From DASVFB01 sp963815965 (lineage in GTDB: Bacteria > Actinomycetota > Thermoleophilia > Gaiellales > Gaiellaceae): a stretch of DNA of 64,000 bases. Location of the stretch: positions 434,001-498,000 of the forward strand of contig CAWFIT010000001.1 in the NCBI GenBank assembly GCA_963815965.1, written 5' to 3'. The position numbers and the translations under genes are program-made. Below are positions 25,229 through 34,681 of this stretch, piece after piece. The notes beneath the pieces are model-generated. The model saw nothing but the letters and a program-made list of their open reading frames with translations, was not told the DNA's origin and did not search any database. Within the stretch, counting starts at the first letter, position 1; each line of letters starts with the position of its first letter.

Positions 25229-28200
25229 CTAAGCGACGGCCGCAGCGAATGACGTGTAGAGCTCAGCGGGCAAGCGCGATTGAGCTTCCACACGAATGCG
25301 ATCGGACGGTCGCCCTCGTGACTCACATATGAGGCTGGGCCGAGACACCAGAAGGCACGGTCAGTGGTGCGGAGGCGCGCGAAGAGAACGACGTTCGTGC
25401 CTTCTTCGCGATGGTGGATGTACCTCTGCCCAATCGGGCTGGTCGCTGCAGTCGCGGATTGGCTCTCCCAGTGGATGAGTTCGGAGCTGATCGCGTAGTC
25501 GCGGTACCGCGTCGTCGGCGAAAAACCGCCGACACTCTTGTCGAGCGTAAACGCGAAGAGATCCGCCGCGAATCCGCGTCCCACCAGACGCCCGTCTGCC
25601 AGGTGCGAGGTTTCGCACCGTCGCCGACGCGAAGGCCGCCAAGATTTCGTTGCGCGTATATCGAGCGTGGAGGGCGAGAGGTACGCCCAGGAGCCCCAGC
25701 GGATAGCTGACGAAAGGCACACGCTCACGAAGGAGTCGAGTACCTCGACCATCTGGCGCCTGTTGAGCTGCCACACGAATGCAATCGGGCGGTCTCCCTC
25801 ATGGCTCACATACGACGCACGGCCCAGGCACCAGAAGGCTCGGTCACTAGTCCGCAGCCGCGCAAAGAGAACTACGTTCGTGCCGGCGTCGCGCTGATGA
25901 ATGTACCTCTGGCCAGTCGGACTGTCGGCGGCGGTGGCGGATTGACTCTCCCAATGGATCAAGTCTGAACTGACCGCATAATCGCGATAACGAGTTGTCG
26001 GCGAGAAGCCGCCGACACTCTTGTCCAATGTGAAGGCGAACAGGTCCGTCTGCACCTCGGGCTCCCACCACACACCCGATTGCCAGGTTCGCGGCCTTGC
26101 TCCTTCGCCAACACCGAATGCCGCGAGGATCTCCGTTCGTGTGTAACGAGAGTGAACAGCGAGCGGTATTTCGGGGAGGCCAAGCGGGTGGTCCAGGTAG
26201 GAGACGCGCTCACGCAGCAACTCGAGCAGCTCGACTAACTCCGCACGAACCTGCGGATGCGCCCAGATCTCCGCCATCGCATCCTCGAAACTCGCGGACA
26301 CACCCAAAGTCGTGAGCGATGAGATGAGCATGCGGAGAAGTCTCACTTCGCGTCGGAGCTAATGCGGCGACGTCCGGCGGCGCATCGGTGCCGAGAAGCC
26401 GGGGGTAGACATCGAGACGTTCGTCGTCATCAACATGGAGCAGCCGCCCGACAGCGCGTAGCAACGCTTTCTCAGCCGGGCCTTCCGGTGCGGCCGCTAG
26501 GCCGGCCTCGCGGCGCATGTCTGACCAGCTGTGGCCACCGGCGTAGATGTCCTCAAGATCGAGGCCGCTGCTCTCGAGGAACTCCGCCAAGGCCGACGTC
26601 CCCGAGCGAGCGAAGCTCGCTGCAACGCTCACGCCACGTGCTCGGGATTGCATCACGAATGCTGCGAAGGACGATTTCCTTGGCCACTGCGTCGAGCTGC
26701 GAAACTGCAGCCTGCAGGAAGGAAGGGAAAGTCGTTGCGGACTTGCCGCTCGACATCAGCACGAGATCCACCCAGCAAAGCGCGAAGACGCCGGTCGAAG
26801 CGGAACTCTTTGCGGTGCGTCCCGACGAAGTCGAGGACCGTGCAAGCGCTCTTCCCCGGCGACTTTCTCAGCCCCCGTCCGAGCTGCTGTAGGAAAAGCG
26901 TTGGACTGTCGGTCGGACGGAGAAGCAGGAGCGTGTCAACGCTCGGAATGTCAACACCTTCGTTGAAGAGGTCGACTGTGAAGACAACGCGTACGCTTCC
27001 CTTCCGACAGGTCGCGCAGTGCGGCCCTGCGCTCCTCAGAGTGACTCTCAGCAGAGAGGGCGACGGACGGCAGACCGAGCTCGCTGAAACGGTGAGCCAT
27101 GAAGCGCGCATGGCTGACGCTCACGCAATAGCCGAGCGCTCTAACCCGGGAGGGTTCGGCAATCTTCCGGCGGATCTCCTCGACGACGAGATTGGCCCAC
27201 TTGTGGTCCGCTGTCATAGACGTTTTCTAGCGCAGAGACGTCGTATCCCTGTCCGCGGCGCCAAGGGACGCGGCGCAAGGTCGAGACCGTCATGCACACC
27301 GAAGTACGCGAAGGGGGCGAGGTACTCCTGGTCGATTGCGTCCCACAGTCGAAGGTCAGCCGCGATCCGACCGTCGAAGTGACGGAGTATGTCAAGGCCG
27401 TCTGCGCGCTCCGGGGTCGCGGTCAAGCCGAGCAACTCGACGGGTCTCAGATGGTCGAGGAGGATCTCGTACGACCGCGCCGCGGCGTGATGGAACTCGT
27501 CGACGATCACGACGTCGAAATGCTCTGGGTCGATGTGTCTTACGTCGGCGCGGTGCAGGCTCTGGATCGATGCAAAGACATGATCGAAGCGCGAGGGTCG
27601 ATGCCCGCCAACCCACTTCTCACCGAAGGCGCCATCGCGCAGCGCGTGCCGAAACGTCGCGCGGCTCTGATCGAGGATCTCCTCACGATGAGCGACGAAC
27701 AACAGCCGACTGCGGGCGAGCTCCGGCCGAAGGCGTGCGTAGTCGACGGCCGCCATGACGGTTTTCCCTGTGCCCGTCGCTGCGACGAGCAGATTGCGAT
27801 GGTGGCCCTGGTGACGAGCAAGGACGATGTGCTCGAGCAGTGCCTCCTGAAAAGGACGGAGTTCAAGCTCGATCGGGCTGAGCAAGGTGACATCCGCCGT
27901 CTCCGGCGTTTCTGTTCGCCGCGCGAACTCCGCCGCCTCGTATGCAACGAAGTCCGCGCTCGCCCAATAGCTCGCGAAGACCGCCTCCATCTTCGCGACG
28001 GCGTCTGGATTCCGCACCGCCGAGACGCGCACATTCCACTCGAGTCCGAGCACCTGAGCCGAGTGGGTGAGATTCGAAGAGCCGATATAGGCGGTCGAGT
28101 AGCCGCTCTCGCGATGAAAGAGCCAGGCCTTCGCATGCAGGCGCGTCGATGTGGTGTCGTATGAGACCTTGATCTGGGCGCCGAGCCGTTCCAGCTCGTC

Positions 28201-28819
28201 CAGAGCACGCTGCTCCGTGCTGTTTGTGTATGTCGTAGTCAGAATCCTCAGCGGCTTGCCCGCCTCGCAATGCCGACGGAGAGCTTCGGTGAGAGGTCGA
28301 ACGCCGCTCCAGCGAACGAACGCCATGACGACATCGATCGCGTCCGCTGAAGGCACCTCCGCTCGGAGCTCATGTCCGACAGCCGGCTCGCCCGGTGCGT
28401 TCGTAAAGACAGTCGTGTCGAGCAGAGGCGTGAGCGGGCGTTCGATCGCTTGCGCTCGTCCGTCCGGCAGGCGACGCAGCAATGCAACCAACACGCGCGC
28501 TGGATCGAGAGGTTCGTCACGATCGAGATCGCCGCCTTCATTCGTGAGACGCCGAAGTCGGCGTATGAGCTCCGCGGCGATTCTTACTGCCGCCTCGCTT
28601 CGGCTGTCCCTCAGGCGCTCGTTCAATTGCTCTCGCGACGATGCCAGCGACGTGGCGCGAAACTCGATCCGACGCCTCAGCATCGCGCAGCGCGGCGACG
28701 TCAGCGACAAGAGCCTCATCAGCAATATGTGCGAGAAGATCGTTAAGCTCGCGCGTCAGCAGCGCCTCATGCAACCCCGGCTTGAGAGATTCGTTCGCCA
28801 AGACCGCTGAGTTTGTCAA
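25229..28819 (-). pseudogene. PLD-nuclease / superfamily 2 helicase / DUF3427 protein, broken by at least six frameshifts
   Basis: Reading across frames gives one protein of about 1,190 residues. From the TTG at 28819: an N-terminal helical region (LKPGLHEALLTRELNDLL), a phospholipase D-type domain with HAKAWLFHRESGYSTAYIG and GSSNLT, an SF2 helicase (AATGTGKTVMA Walker A, VIVDEFHHA DExH box, LLGLTATPERADG, QQLGRGLRKSPG), and a DUF3427 C-terminus ending LPAELYTSFAAAVA with its stop at 25229. Breaks lie near 28600, 27225, 27005, 26720, 26620 and 26350, with more in the last 450 bp. The longest single open frame is 27214-28725. No in-frame stops from substitutions are seen and the protein remains conserved, so sequencing error is as likely as decay. 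Such helicases occur in DNA repair and defence settings; its role here is not known. Confidence 0.75.
25287..26252 (-). repeat. Tandem 483-bp duplication inside the DUF3427 region
   Basis: Two copies offset by 483 bp (161 codons): GCCGACACTCTTGTC occurs at both 26011 and 25528. Both encode FAFTLDKSVGGFSPTTRYRD, then LIHWESQSATAA and GQRYIHxRxxGTNVVLFARL, yet the DNA differs at many third positions. The downstream copy carries the native C-terminus. Mostly synonymous divergence means both copies were under protein-level selection after duplication. Confidence 0.75.
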
Positions 28820-29122
28820 CCCGGTGCCTTCCGCGAAGGCTGCGTGGGCGTCGGCCGGTTCTCGGTCGGCATTCGCGTTCTGTCTAAATGAAGGAGTCGA
28901 TTGACCGAGCGAGGACGCCTGACTGCGATCGGGTCAGTTCGGTCGTGGCCGGTGTTCCCGTGTGACGCCGCTCTCACTGCGCCATTCGTCGAAAGCGGGG
29001 CAGACAGTCGGCGCGATCCGTAGTCAGTCGTTGCCGGTCTCGAGCTTGGGATCGCGATGCAAACCAGTATGGCCCGCGGCGCGTAGTCGATAAGTCAGTT
29101 GGCACTCGCTAAGGGGGTAGAG
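28820..29122. other. Intergenic region, no gene seen
   Basis: About 300 bp between the divergent helicase gene and the exported protein at 29123. It is somewhat richer in A/T around 28880-28910. I see no convincing small ORF or hairpin; it presumably holds both promoters. Confidence 0.5.
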
Positions 29123-30202
29123 ATGACGTCCACACGACGCTTGGCAGCCGCATGCTTTCTCGCGACGACACTGCTCGGCAGCGTCGGCGCGACGGCCGCC
29201 ACACAGGGCAACTGGTACAACGCCTACCCGCTCGTCACCGACGACGCGGCCGCCGTCAAGGCGCCGCTCGCCGACGTTTCGCTCGTCAACGGCTGGGGCC
29301 TGAGCGCCGGGCCGACCACGCCTTGGTGGACATCCAACAACAAGACGAACACATCGACGCTCTACAGCGGCGCCGGGGTCAAGTCGGCGCTCACGGTCAG
29401 CGTGCCGGGTGGGCCGACGGGAACCGTCTTCAACGGCAACTCCGCCGCGTTCACCGTCAGCGCCAACGGCAAGAGCGGCTCCGCTCGCTTCCTCTTCGCG
29501 ACGCAGGCGGGGACGATCCTCGGCTGGTCGCCGACCGTCAACGCAAACACCGCCGTCACGGCCGTCGACAACTCCGCGAAAGGCGCCTTGTACGACGGGC
29601 TCGCGACGCTCAACGACCACCTCTACGCGACCGACTTCCACAACGCGCGCGTCGACGTCTTCGACGCGAACTTCGCTCCCGTCACGCTCGCCAACGCCTT
29701 CGTCGACAAGAAGATCCCGAAGGGCTGGGCGCCGTTCGGCATCCAGGCCTTGAACGGGAACATCTTCGTCACCTACGCGAAGCAGGATCCGACGAAGCGC
29801 CTCGACGTCGCGGGCGGCGGGCTCGGCTACGTCGACCAGTACGACCCCAACGGCGTGCTGCTCGCGCGCGTCGCCAAGCGCGGGCTCCCGAAGGCGCCGC
29901 TCAACTCGCCCTGGGGGCTCGCGATGGCGCCCGCAACGTTCGGCGGCTTCGGCGGCGACCTCCTCGTCGGCAACTTCGGCAACGGGAAGATCAGCGCTTA
30001 CCAGCCGCCGCCGATCCCGCCGGGGAAGTGGATCTACAAGGGCCAGCTCAGCGTCGCAACGGGCGAGATCATCAAGATCCCCGGCCTCTGGGCGATCGCC
30101 TTCGGCAACGGCGCCGCCGCCGGCTCGACCAACAACCTCTACTTCCTCTCCGGGCCGAGCGGGGAGACGCACGGGCTGTTCGGAGTCATCACCGTGGGCT
30201 AA
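29123..30202 (+). CDS. Exported TIGR03118-like beta-propeller protein
   Basis: 359 residues from ATG 29123 with AAGGGGG upstream. A signal peptide (TSTRRLAAACFLATTLLGSV, cleavage near ATAAT) is followed by a repetitive Gly/Asn-rich beta protein: YPLVTDDAAAVKAPLADVSL, LVNGWGLSAGPTTPWWTSNN, GSARFLFATQAGTILGWSP, LYATDFHNARVDVFD, LNSPWGLAMAPATFG. These match the TIGR03118 family of secreted, probably propeller-like proteins, whose function is not known. It ends overlapping the convergent LysE gene by four bases. Confidence 0.85.
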   Translation: MTSTRRLAAACFLATTLLGSVGATAATQGNWYNAYPLVTDDAAAVKAPLADVSLVNGWGLSAGPTTPWWTSNNKTNTSTLYSGAGVKSALTVSVPGGPTGTVFNGNSAAFTVSANGKSGSARFLFATQAGTILGWSPTVNANTAVTAVDNSAKGALYDGLATLNDHLYATDFHNARVDVFDANFAPVTLANAFVDKKIPKGWAPFGIQALNGNIFVTYAKQDPTKRLDVAGGGLGYVDQYDPNGVLLARVAKRGLPKAPLNSPWGLAMAPATFGGFGGDLLVGNFGNGKISAYQPPPIPPGKWIYKGQLSVATGEIIKIPGLWAIAFGNGAAAGSTNNLYFLSGPSGETHGLFGVITVG

Positions 30203-30810
30203 TCCGCCGCGAGACGAAGGCCGAGCGCGATCAGCACCGTGCCCGTCACCGCTTCGAACGCGCGGCGGACACGAGCGCGGCGCAGCAACGCGCCGGCCTT
30301 CGTCACGACGACGCTGTACACGCTCAACCAGACAAGCGTCATCGAACAGAAGAGGAGGCCAAGCGCGAGAAGGCCCGCGAACGAACTCGCGAACTGCGGC
30401 AGCAGGCTCGTGAAGAACGCCAGCATCTTCGGGTTTGCGAGGTTGCTGAACAGCCCCTGACGCAACGCTCCGCGCGGCGTGACACGCGCACCCGACCGTT
30501 CGACATGCAGCGGCTTCCTGCCGAACAGCGCCTGCACGCCAAGAAAGACGAGATACGCGCTGCCGACGAGCTTTAGCGCGACGAAGGCCGGCTCCGACGC
30601 GACGAGCAGCGCGCCGACACCAAAGCTCGTCGCGACCGTCCACGTCGCCTGACCCGCCGACACGCCGACTGCCGTGAACACTCCCGCGACGCGGCCGCCG
30701 AGCAGCGTGTTGCGAATCGTCAGCGCCGTGTCCTGGCCCGGCGTCACGATCACGAGCGCCGACACGGCGAGGAAAGCGGCGAGCATCAGCGCAATATGCC
30801 GTCTCGACAC
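30199..30810 (-). CDS. LysE/RhtB-family amino-acid exporter
   Basis: 203 residues, six membrane helices. The N-terminal family signature ALVIVTPGQDTALTIRNTLL is present, followed by GVSAGQATWTVATSFGVGAL and the central FSNLANPKMLAFFTSLLPQF. GTG 30810 is taken as the start; ATG 30786 is the alternative. Members export Lys, Thr, homoserine or related metabolites; the substrate is not predictable. It is divergent from the coiled-coil membrane protein at 30829 with only 18 bp between starts. Confidence 0.9.
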   Translation of the reverse strand: MSRRHIALMLAAFLAVSALVIVTPGQDTALTIRNTLLGGRVAGVFTAVGVSAGQATWTVATSFGVGALLVASEPAFVALKLVGSAYLVFLGVQALFGRKPLHVERSGARVTPRGALRQGLFSNLANPKMLAFFTSLLPQFASSFAGLLALGLLFCSMTLVWLSVYSVVVTKAGALLRRARVRRAFEAVTGTVLIALGLRLAAD

Positions 30811-30828
30811 AGGCGTACGCTTTCTCCA

Positions 30829-31242
30829 GTGACACAACGCGGCGTTCAACGGGTCGGCGCAGCGCTCATCGTTGTCGTCGCGATCATCTTCGCGCTCACG
30901 CATGTCTGGCCGTTCGACGCGTCGCCGCCGAAGCTGCCGGCGGATCCCACGATCTGGCAACTCATGCTCTCGGACGACACCACGCTCGGCTTCGTCCGCC
31001 TGGGGTTGGTTCTCCTTACTGTCTTCGTCGTCGCCAGCGTGCCCGCGCTGATCATCGGTGGACGCTGGCTCAAGGGCTTCGGCACGACAGGGCTGACCGC
31101 GGACGACGCGGCCGACGCCAGCCACGCACTCGAGGAGGCCAAGGCGAAGCTCGATGACACGACGAAACAACTCGAGGAGCTCAAGCAGCAGCGAGACGAA
31201 GCACTGCAGCTGGCTCATAACGTCCTGAGCGGCGGTCAGTGA
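30829..31242 (+). CDS. Membrane protein with C-terminal coiled coil
   Basis: 137 residues from GTG 30829. Two membrane helices (VGAALIVVVAIIFALTHVWP and LGLVLLTVFVVASVPALIIGG) flank a short external loop; the last 50 residues are an amphipathic coiled coil (ALEEAKAKLDDTTKQLEELK). No known domain. A second coiled-coil gene follows 25 bp downstream and may be co-expressed. Function unknown. Confidence 0.7.
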   Translation: MTQRGVQRVGAALIVVVAIIFALTHVWPFDASPPKLPADPTIWQLMLSDDTTLGFVRLGLVLLTVFVVASVPALIIGGRWLKGFGTTGLTADDAADASHALEEAKAKLDDTTKQLEELKQQRDEALQLAHNVLSGGQ

Positions 31243-31267
31243 CCCCTCCAGAACCTATGATGAGCGC

Positions 31268-31429
31268 ATGGAAGTAACGCCCGAGAAAGTCGCCGAGCTC
31301 CAGGAGCAGCTCGACGAGCTGAGCAAGAAGGCGGAGACGACCGACAAGCGCATCGCCAAGGTGCAGGAGGACGTCGAGCTCGTGAAAGAGCGCGCCGACA
31401 AGGTTCAAAAGCGACTCAAGAGCGCGTAG
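31268..31429 (+). CDS. Small coiled-coil protein (53 aa)
   Basis: ATG 31268 to TAG 31429. The whole peptide is a charged heptad-repeat helix (VAELQEQLDELSKKAETTD, IAKVQEDVELVKERADKV). It follows the coiled-coil membrane protein by 25 bp, so the two could form a heteromeric coil. No family recognised. The regular heptads across its full length support a real gene. Confidence 0.6.
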   Translation: MEVTPEKVAELQEQLDELSKKAETTDKRIAKVQEDVELVKERADKVQKRLKSA

Positions 31430-31480
31430 GCGCCGCGAGCCCGCCGCGTTTTTGATCCGCGGCGGGCCGAGGCTCGGGGG

Positions 31481-31891
31481 TCATGCAGTGTGGTGCGGCA
31501 TCCCGCTGTCGGTGCTGACGACGTTGAAGTCCTTGTCGACGTAGACCGTCACCGGCGTCCCGTCGGCGTTCGTCATGTGCGCCTCGTACAGCGCGTTGCC
31601 GTCGGCGTCGGTTTCGACGCGGATGACCGTTCCGCCGGGGACTGCGGCCTCTGCGGCGGCCGTGACCTTCGACGCGGTGTCGCCGGTCAGCAGCGTCTCG
31701 TCGCTTCGCTGATGGCCCCACGGCTGCTGCGCGCTCGGTGCAGACGGCGCGGACGGCGCTGATGGCGTGGTGGTCGTCGTCGTCGGGTTGCTGCTCGAGC
31801 CCGATCCGCTCGCCGCGCTCGCGACGCCGTAGCTCCCGCCCGCGACGCCGAGGACGACTGCGGCGGCGATGGCGGCTCGTTGCTTGTCCAT
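31481..31891 (-). CDS. Exported PepSY-like protein
   Basis: 136 residues. ATG 31891 follows AAAGGAG. A signal peptide (RAAIAAAVVLGVAGGSYGVA) leads into a low-complexity Ser/Thr/Pro linker with the tandem repeat PSAPSAPSAPSA, then a PepSY-like domain (SKVTAAAEAAVPGGTVIRVE, ADGNALYEAHMTNADGTPV, VYVDKDFNVV). PepSY domains bind or inhibit peptidases and also occur as small secreted proteins. Convergent with the small coiled-coil gene. Confidence 0.8.
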   Translation of the reverse strand: MDKQRAAIAAAVVLGVAGGSYGVASAASGSGSSSNPTTTTTTPSAPSAPSAPSAQQPWGHQRSDETLLTGDTASKVTAAAEAAVPGGTVIRVETDADGNALYEAHMTNADGTPVTVYVDKDFNVVSTDSGMPHHTA

Positions 31892-31965
31892 TTCTGGACT
31901 CCTTTCTGTTGAGGTGTGAACACCTCCACAGTCGCCGCCGCGCCTTAAGCCGCCCTGGGACGAAC

Positions 31966-32949
31966 CTAAGAAAGTGCAGTGAATGCGAGCGCGTTCAGCG
32001 CCGGCAGCGTGTCGCCGCGGAGCGTGCATGCGCGCCAGGTGTCGCCGCGGTCGGTGCTCTCCCACAACTGCCCGTCGGCGAGCGCTGCGAAGAGACGGCC
32101 GGTCGTCGCCACAAGCGCATAGGGCATCGCCGGCAGCGGCTCGGGCAGGCCGTCGCCGAGTGCTTCCCACGGCTCGCCGTCTCGACGCCTGTAGATGCGC
32201 GCCTGCGGATCGCGACCGCCGTGCGCGGCGAACGGGCCTGTGCTCGCGGAGACGTACCAGCACTCCGGGTCATCCGGATCGACCGTGACCGACCACGTGT
32301 AGTTGCGATCGCGGCCGTCGTCCGCCGGGTGCCACGTGTCGCCTGCGTCGTCGCTCCACGCCGAGCCACCGCCGCCCGCTTCGTACGCGCGGGTGGCAGC
32401 CTGCGGGTGCCACGTAAGCGAGTGCACGTCGCGTTGCGCGCCTGGGCGGTGGTCGTGCCAGGTCTCGCCGCCGTCGGTCGAGCGCATCAGGCCGCCGAGC
32501 TCGATGCCGACGAGTATCAGCTCAGCGTCGTGCGGGCTAGGCGCGATCCAGCGGACATGCGATGTCCACGGCCGCGGCGGAAAGCTCCACGTCGGCCGCG
32601 ACGGCAGCTCGAGCAGCCCGGCGAGCTCGCGCCAGCTCTCGCCCCGGTCGTCGCTGCGGAACAGGCGGCTCGGCTCGGTGCCGGCGTAGAGCGCGCCGCC
32701 GGCTGCGCTGACCGCGAGCGAGAAGACGCCCGGCTCGGGGAGCTTGCAGTCGTCCCAGCTCCGGCCGGCATCCGTCGTCCTTCGAACGCCACCTTCGCGC
32801 AGGCCCGCGTAGGCCGTGTCGCCGTTAGTCGGATCGACCGCGAGGCACTGGGCGCGGCTTCCGCTCAAGAAGAGCTCGACCGTCCATTCGCCGCCGGCTT
32901 CGTCGAGCCGGGCGATTGCATCTCCCGTCGTGGCCCACAGCCGCGCCAT
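31966..32949 (-). CDS. BNR/sialidase-fold beta-propeller protein
   Basis: 327 residues, no signal peptide. Several Asp-box (BNR) motifs are visible: TDAGRSWDD, SDDRGESWREL, STDGGETWHDH, SDDAGDTWHP and STDRGDTWRA, spaced as propeller blades. The family includes exo-sialidase-like and photosynthesis-assembly-like folds, but catalytic Arg/Tyr/Glu sets of true sialidases are not evident, so no enzymatic claim is made. Predicted cytoplasmic. Confidence 0.8.
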   Translation of the reverse strand: MARLWATTGDAIARLDEAGGEWTVELFLSGSRAQCLAVDPTNGDTAYAGLREGGVRRTTDAGRSWDDCKLPEPGVFSLAVSAAGGALYAGTEPSRLFRSDDRGESWRELAGLLELPSRPTWSFPPRPWTSHVRWIAPSPHDAELILVGIELGGLMRSTDGGETWHDHRPGAQRDVHSLTWHPQAATRAYEAGGGGSAWSDDAGDTWHPADDGRDRNYTWSVTVDPDDPECWYVSASTGPFAAHGGRDPQARIYRRRDGEPWEALGDGLPEPLPAMPYALVATTGRLFAALADGQLWESTDRGDTWRACTLRGDTLPALNALAFTALS

Positions 32950-33143
32950 TCGAGTGGAGTGTGCCTAGAAAGGGGGCGAGGCGGACCCGCCGCTGGATCC
33001 GCCTCTGTGTGCATCTCGGTCAAGCCCCCGCCGCATCGGGGCCTGATTGCGTTTGTGCCGTAAATCCACAGTGGCACAGCCCCGACGCTTGATTCCTCCC
33101 CCAACGGGTGGTTCATCGCCCTACTTCACTGCGACATCTCTCC

Positions 33144-34298
33144 CTATGCGGTGTACGAGTGGGCGCCTGCGCCGGCGAGGTGACCGGCGTCCACGATCAG
33201 GTACTCCTCGCGGATCGGGCGGTTGTCGAACCAGCACTCGAGGATCTCGCGTGTGCCCGCGGCGTAGCGCGCCTGCGCCGACAGGCTCGTGCCGGACGTA
33301 TGCGGCGTCATCCCGTGGTGCGGCATCGTCCGCCACGGGTGGTCGGCCGGCGCGGGCTGCGGGAACCAGACGTCCCCCGCGTAACCGGCGAGGTGGCCCG
33401 ACTCGAGCGCGCGGGCGACGGCGTCACGGTCGCAGATCTTTCCGCGCGCCGTGTTCACGAGGTACGCGCCGCGCTTCATCTTGCCGATCAGCGCGTCGTC
33501 GAACATGTGCTCGGTCTCGGGATGCAGCGGCGCGTTGATCGTGACGACGTCGCACGCTTGCACGAGTGACTCCGCGGTCGGGTGGAACGTGACACCCAGC
33601 CGCTCCTCTTCTTCTGTCGGGAGACGGTGCTTGTCGGTGTAGTGCAGGCCGACCTCGAACGGCTGAAGGCGGCGCAGCACCGCCGAGCCGATGCGACCGG
33701 CGCCGACCGTGCCGACTTGCATTCCCTCGACGTCGTACGAGCGCGAGACGCAGTCCGCGATGTTCCAGCCGCCGTCGACGACGACCTTGTACGAAGGGAT
33801 GTAGTTGCGGACGAGCGCGAGGATCATCATCACGACGTGCTCCGACACGCTGATGCTGTTGGAGTACGACACCTCGGCGACGGTGATGCCGTGCTCGATC
33901 GCGGCCGCCAGGTCGACATGGTCGGAGCCGATGCCCGCGGTGACGGCAAGCTTCAGGTTCGGCGCTTTGGCGATTCGCTCAGCCGTGAGGTACGCGGGCC
34001 AGAACGGTTGCGAGATGACGACGTCGGCGTCGGGGAGCTCGCGCTCGAACTCGGAGTCCGGCCCTTCCTTGTCCGCGGTGACGACGAAACGGTGTCCGAG
34101 CTCCTCGAGGAACGTGCGTAGCCCGAGGCCGCCGGACACGCTGCCGAGCAGCTCGCCGGGCGTGAAGTCGATCCGCTCCGGCGTCGGCGTGGTCGACCCG
34201 TCGTAATAGCGATCGATCTTCGGGATGCCGTCGCGGGCGTACGCCGGCGGGTATCCGCCCACCGGATCGTCGTAAAGCACGCAGAGCACGGTCGCCAT
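33144..34298 (-). CDS. fdh: NAD-dependent formate dehydrogenase
   Basis: 384 residues, the usual length of the D-2-hydroxyacid-dehydrogenase-type enzyme that oxidises formate to CO2 with NAD+. Diagnostic segments: VLYDDPVGGYPPAYARD, QPFWPAYLTAERI (formate pocket), VSEHVVMMILALVRNYIPSY, the Rossmann loop GTVGAGRIGSAVL, LHYTDKHRLP, catalytic Arg in VNTARGKICDRDAV, and catalytic His in MTPHTSGTSLSAQARYAAGT. ATG 34298 is chosen; an upstream in-frame codon would add seven residues. It could supply NADH from formate made in C1 or oxalate metabolism; no partner gene is adjacent. Confidence 0.95.
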   Translation of the reverse strand: MATVLCVLYDDPVGGYPPAYARDGIPKIDRYYDGSTTPTPERIDFTPGELLGSVSGGLGLRTFLEELGHRFVVTADKEGPDSEFERELPDADVVISQPFWPAYLTAERIAKAPNLKLAVTAGIGSDHVDLAAAIEHGITVAEVSYSNSISVSEHVVMMILALVRNYIPSYKVVVDGGWNIADCVSRSYDVEGMQVGTVGAGRIGSAVLRRLQPFEVGLHYTDKHRLPTEEEERLGVTFHPTAESLVQACDVVTINAPLHPETEHMFDDALIGKMKRGAYLVNTARGKICDRDAVARALESGHLAGYAGDVWFPQPAPADHPWRTMPHHGMTPHTSGTSLSAQARYAAGTREILECWFDNRPIREEYLIVDAGHLAGAGAHSYTA

Positions 34299-34330
34299 CG
34301 CCTGCGCATTCTCTCGCAAAAGCCATGTCT

Positions 34331-34344
34331 GGGGTCAGACCCTG
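34331..34344. repeat. Short REP-like palindrome GGGTC-A-GACCC
   Basis: TCTGGGGTCAGACCCTG at 34328-34344 includes a perfect GGGTC/GACCC palindrome (332-342). It shares the pattern GGGGYCAGAYCCCTG with the hairpin at 6367-6399, suggesting two members of a dispersed intergenic repeat family. Confidence 0.4.
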
Positions 34345-34409
34345 TCATCTCCGTTTGGGCCTCGAGAATCTCGGGCGTAACGATCTTGCGCTCGATTAGA
34401 CTGAAGGCC

Positions 34410-34562
34410 ATGAAGGATTGGATCGTCATCGTGATCCTGTACGCGTTCGGAGCGGGGTTCTTCCGACTCCTCGGCGGGATGAATGCCGCCGGCGAGGCGC
34501 TTCGGCGCTGGGGCAAGGCCAGCTCAGCCGTCAAGGCGTCGCCGAGCTCGTCGAGCTCCTAA
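34410..34562 (+). CDS. Small single-helix membrane protein (50 aa)
   Basis: ATG 34410 to TAA 34562. A membrane helix near the N-terminus (DWIVIVILYAFGAGFFRLLGG) is followed by a basic amphipathic stretch and a Ser-rich tail. It sits alone between the divergent formate dehydrogenase and the kinase at 34682. No family recognised; the hydrophobic segment and clean codon use favour a real gene, but the ribosome site is weak. Confidence 0.45.
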   Translation: MKDWIVIVILYAFGAGFFRLLGGMNAAGEALRRWGKASSAVKASPSSSSS

Positions 34563-34681
34563 CGAGCCGCGTCCTGCGGCTCGGCCGAGGGGCATCGTAG
34601 TCCGCTTTCCGCGCGGGCAAACGGCCCGAGCCGATTTCGACGCTTGATCGAGGCCTCCGACGGCTATACGGTAATGAAGGG

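Noticed and set aside
29024..30835. A 603-codon minus-strand frame over the TIGR03118-like gene
   Set aside because: It overlaps two better genes and has no recognisable domain.
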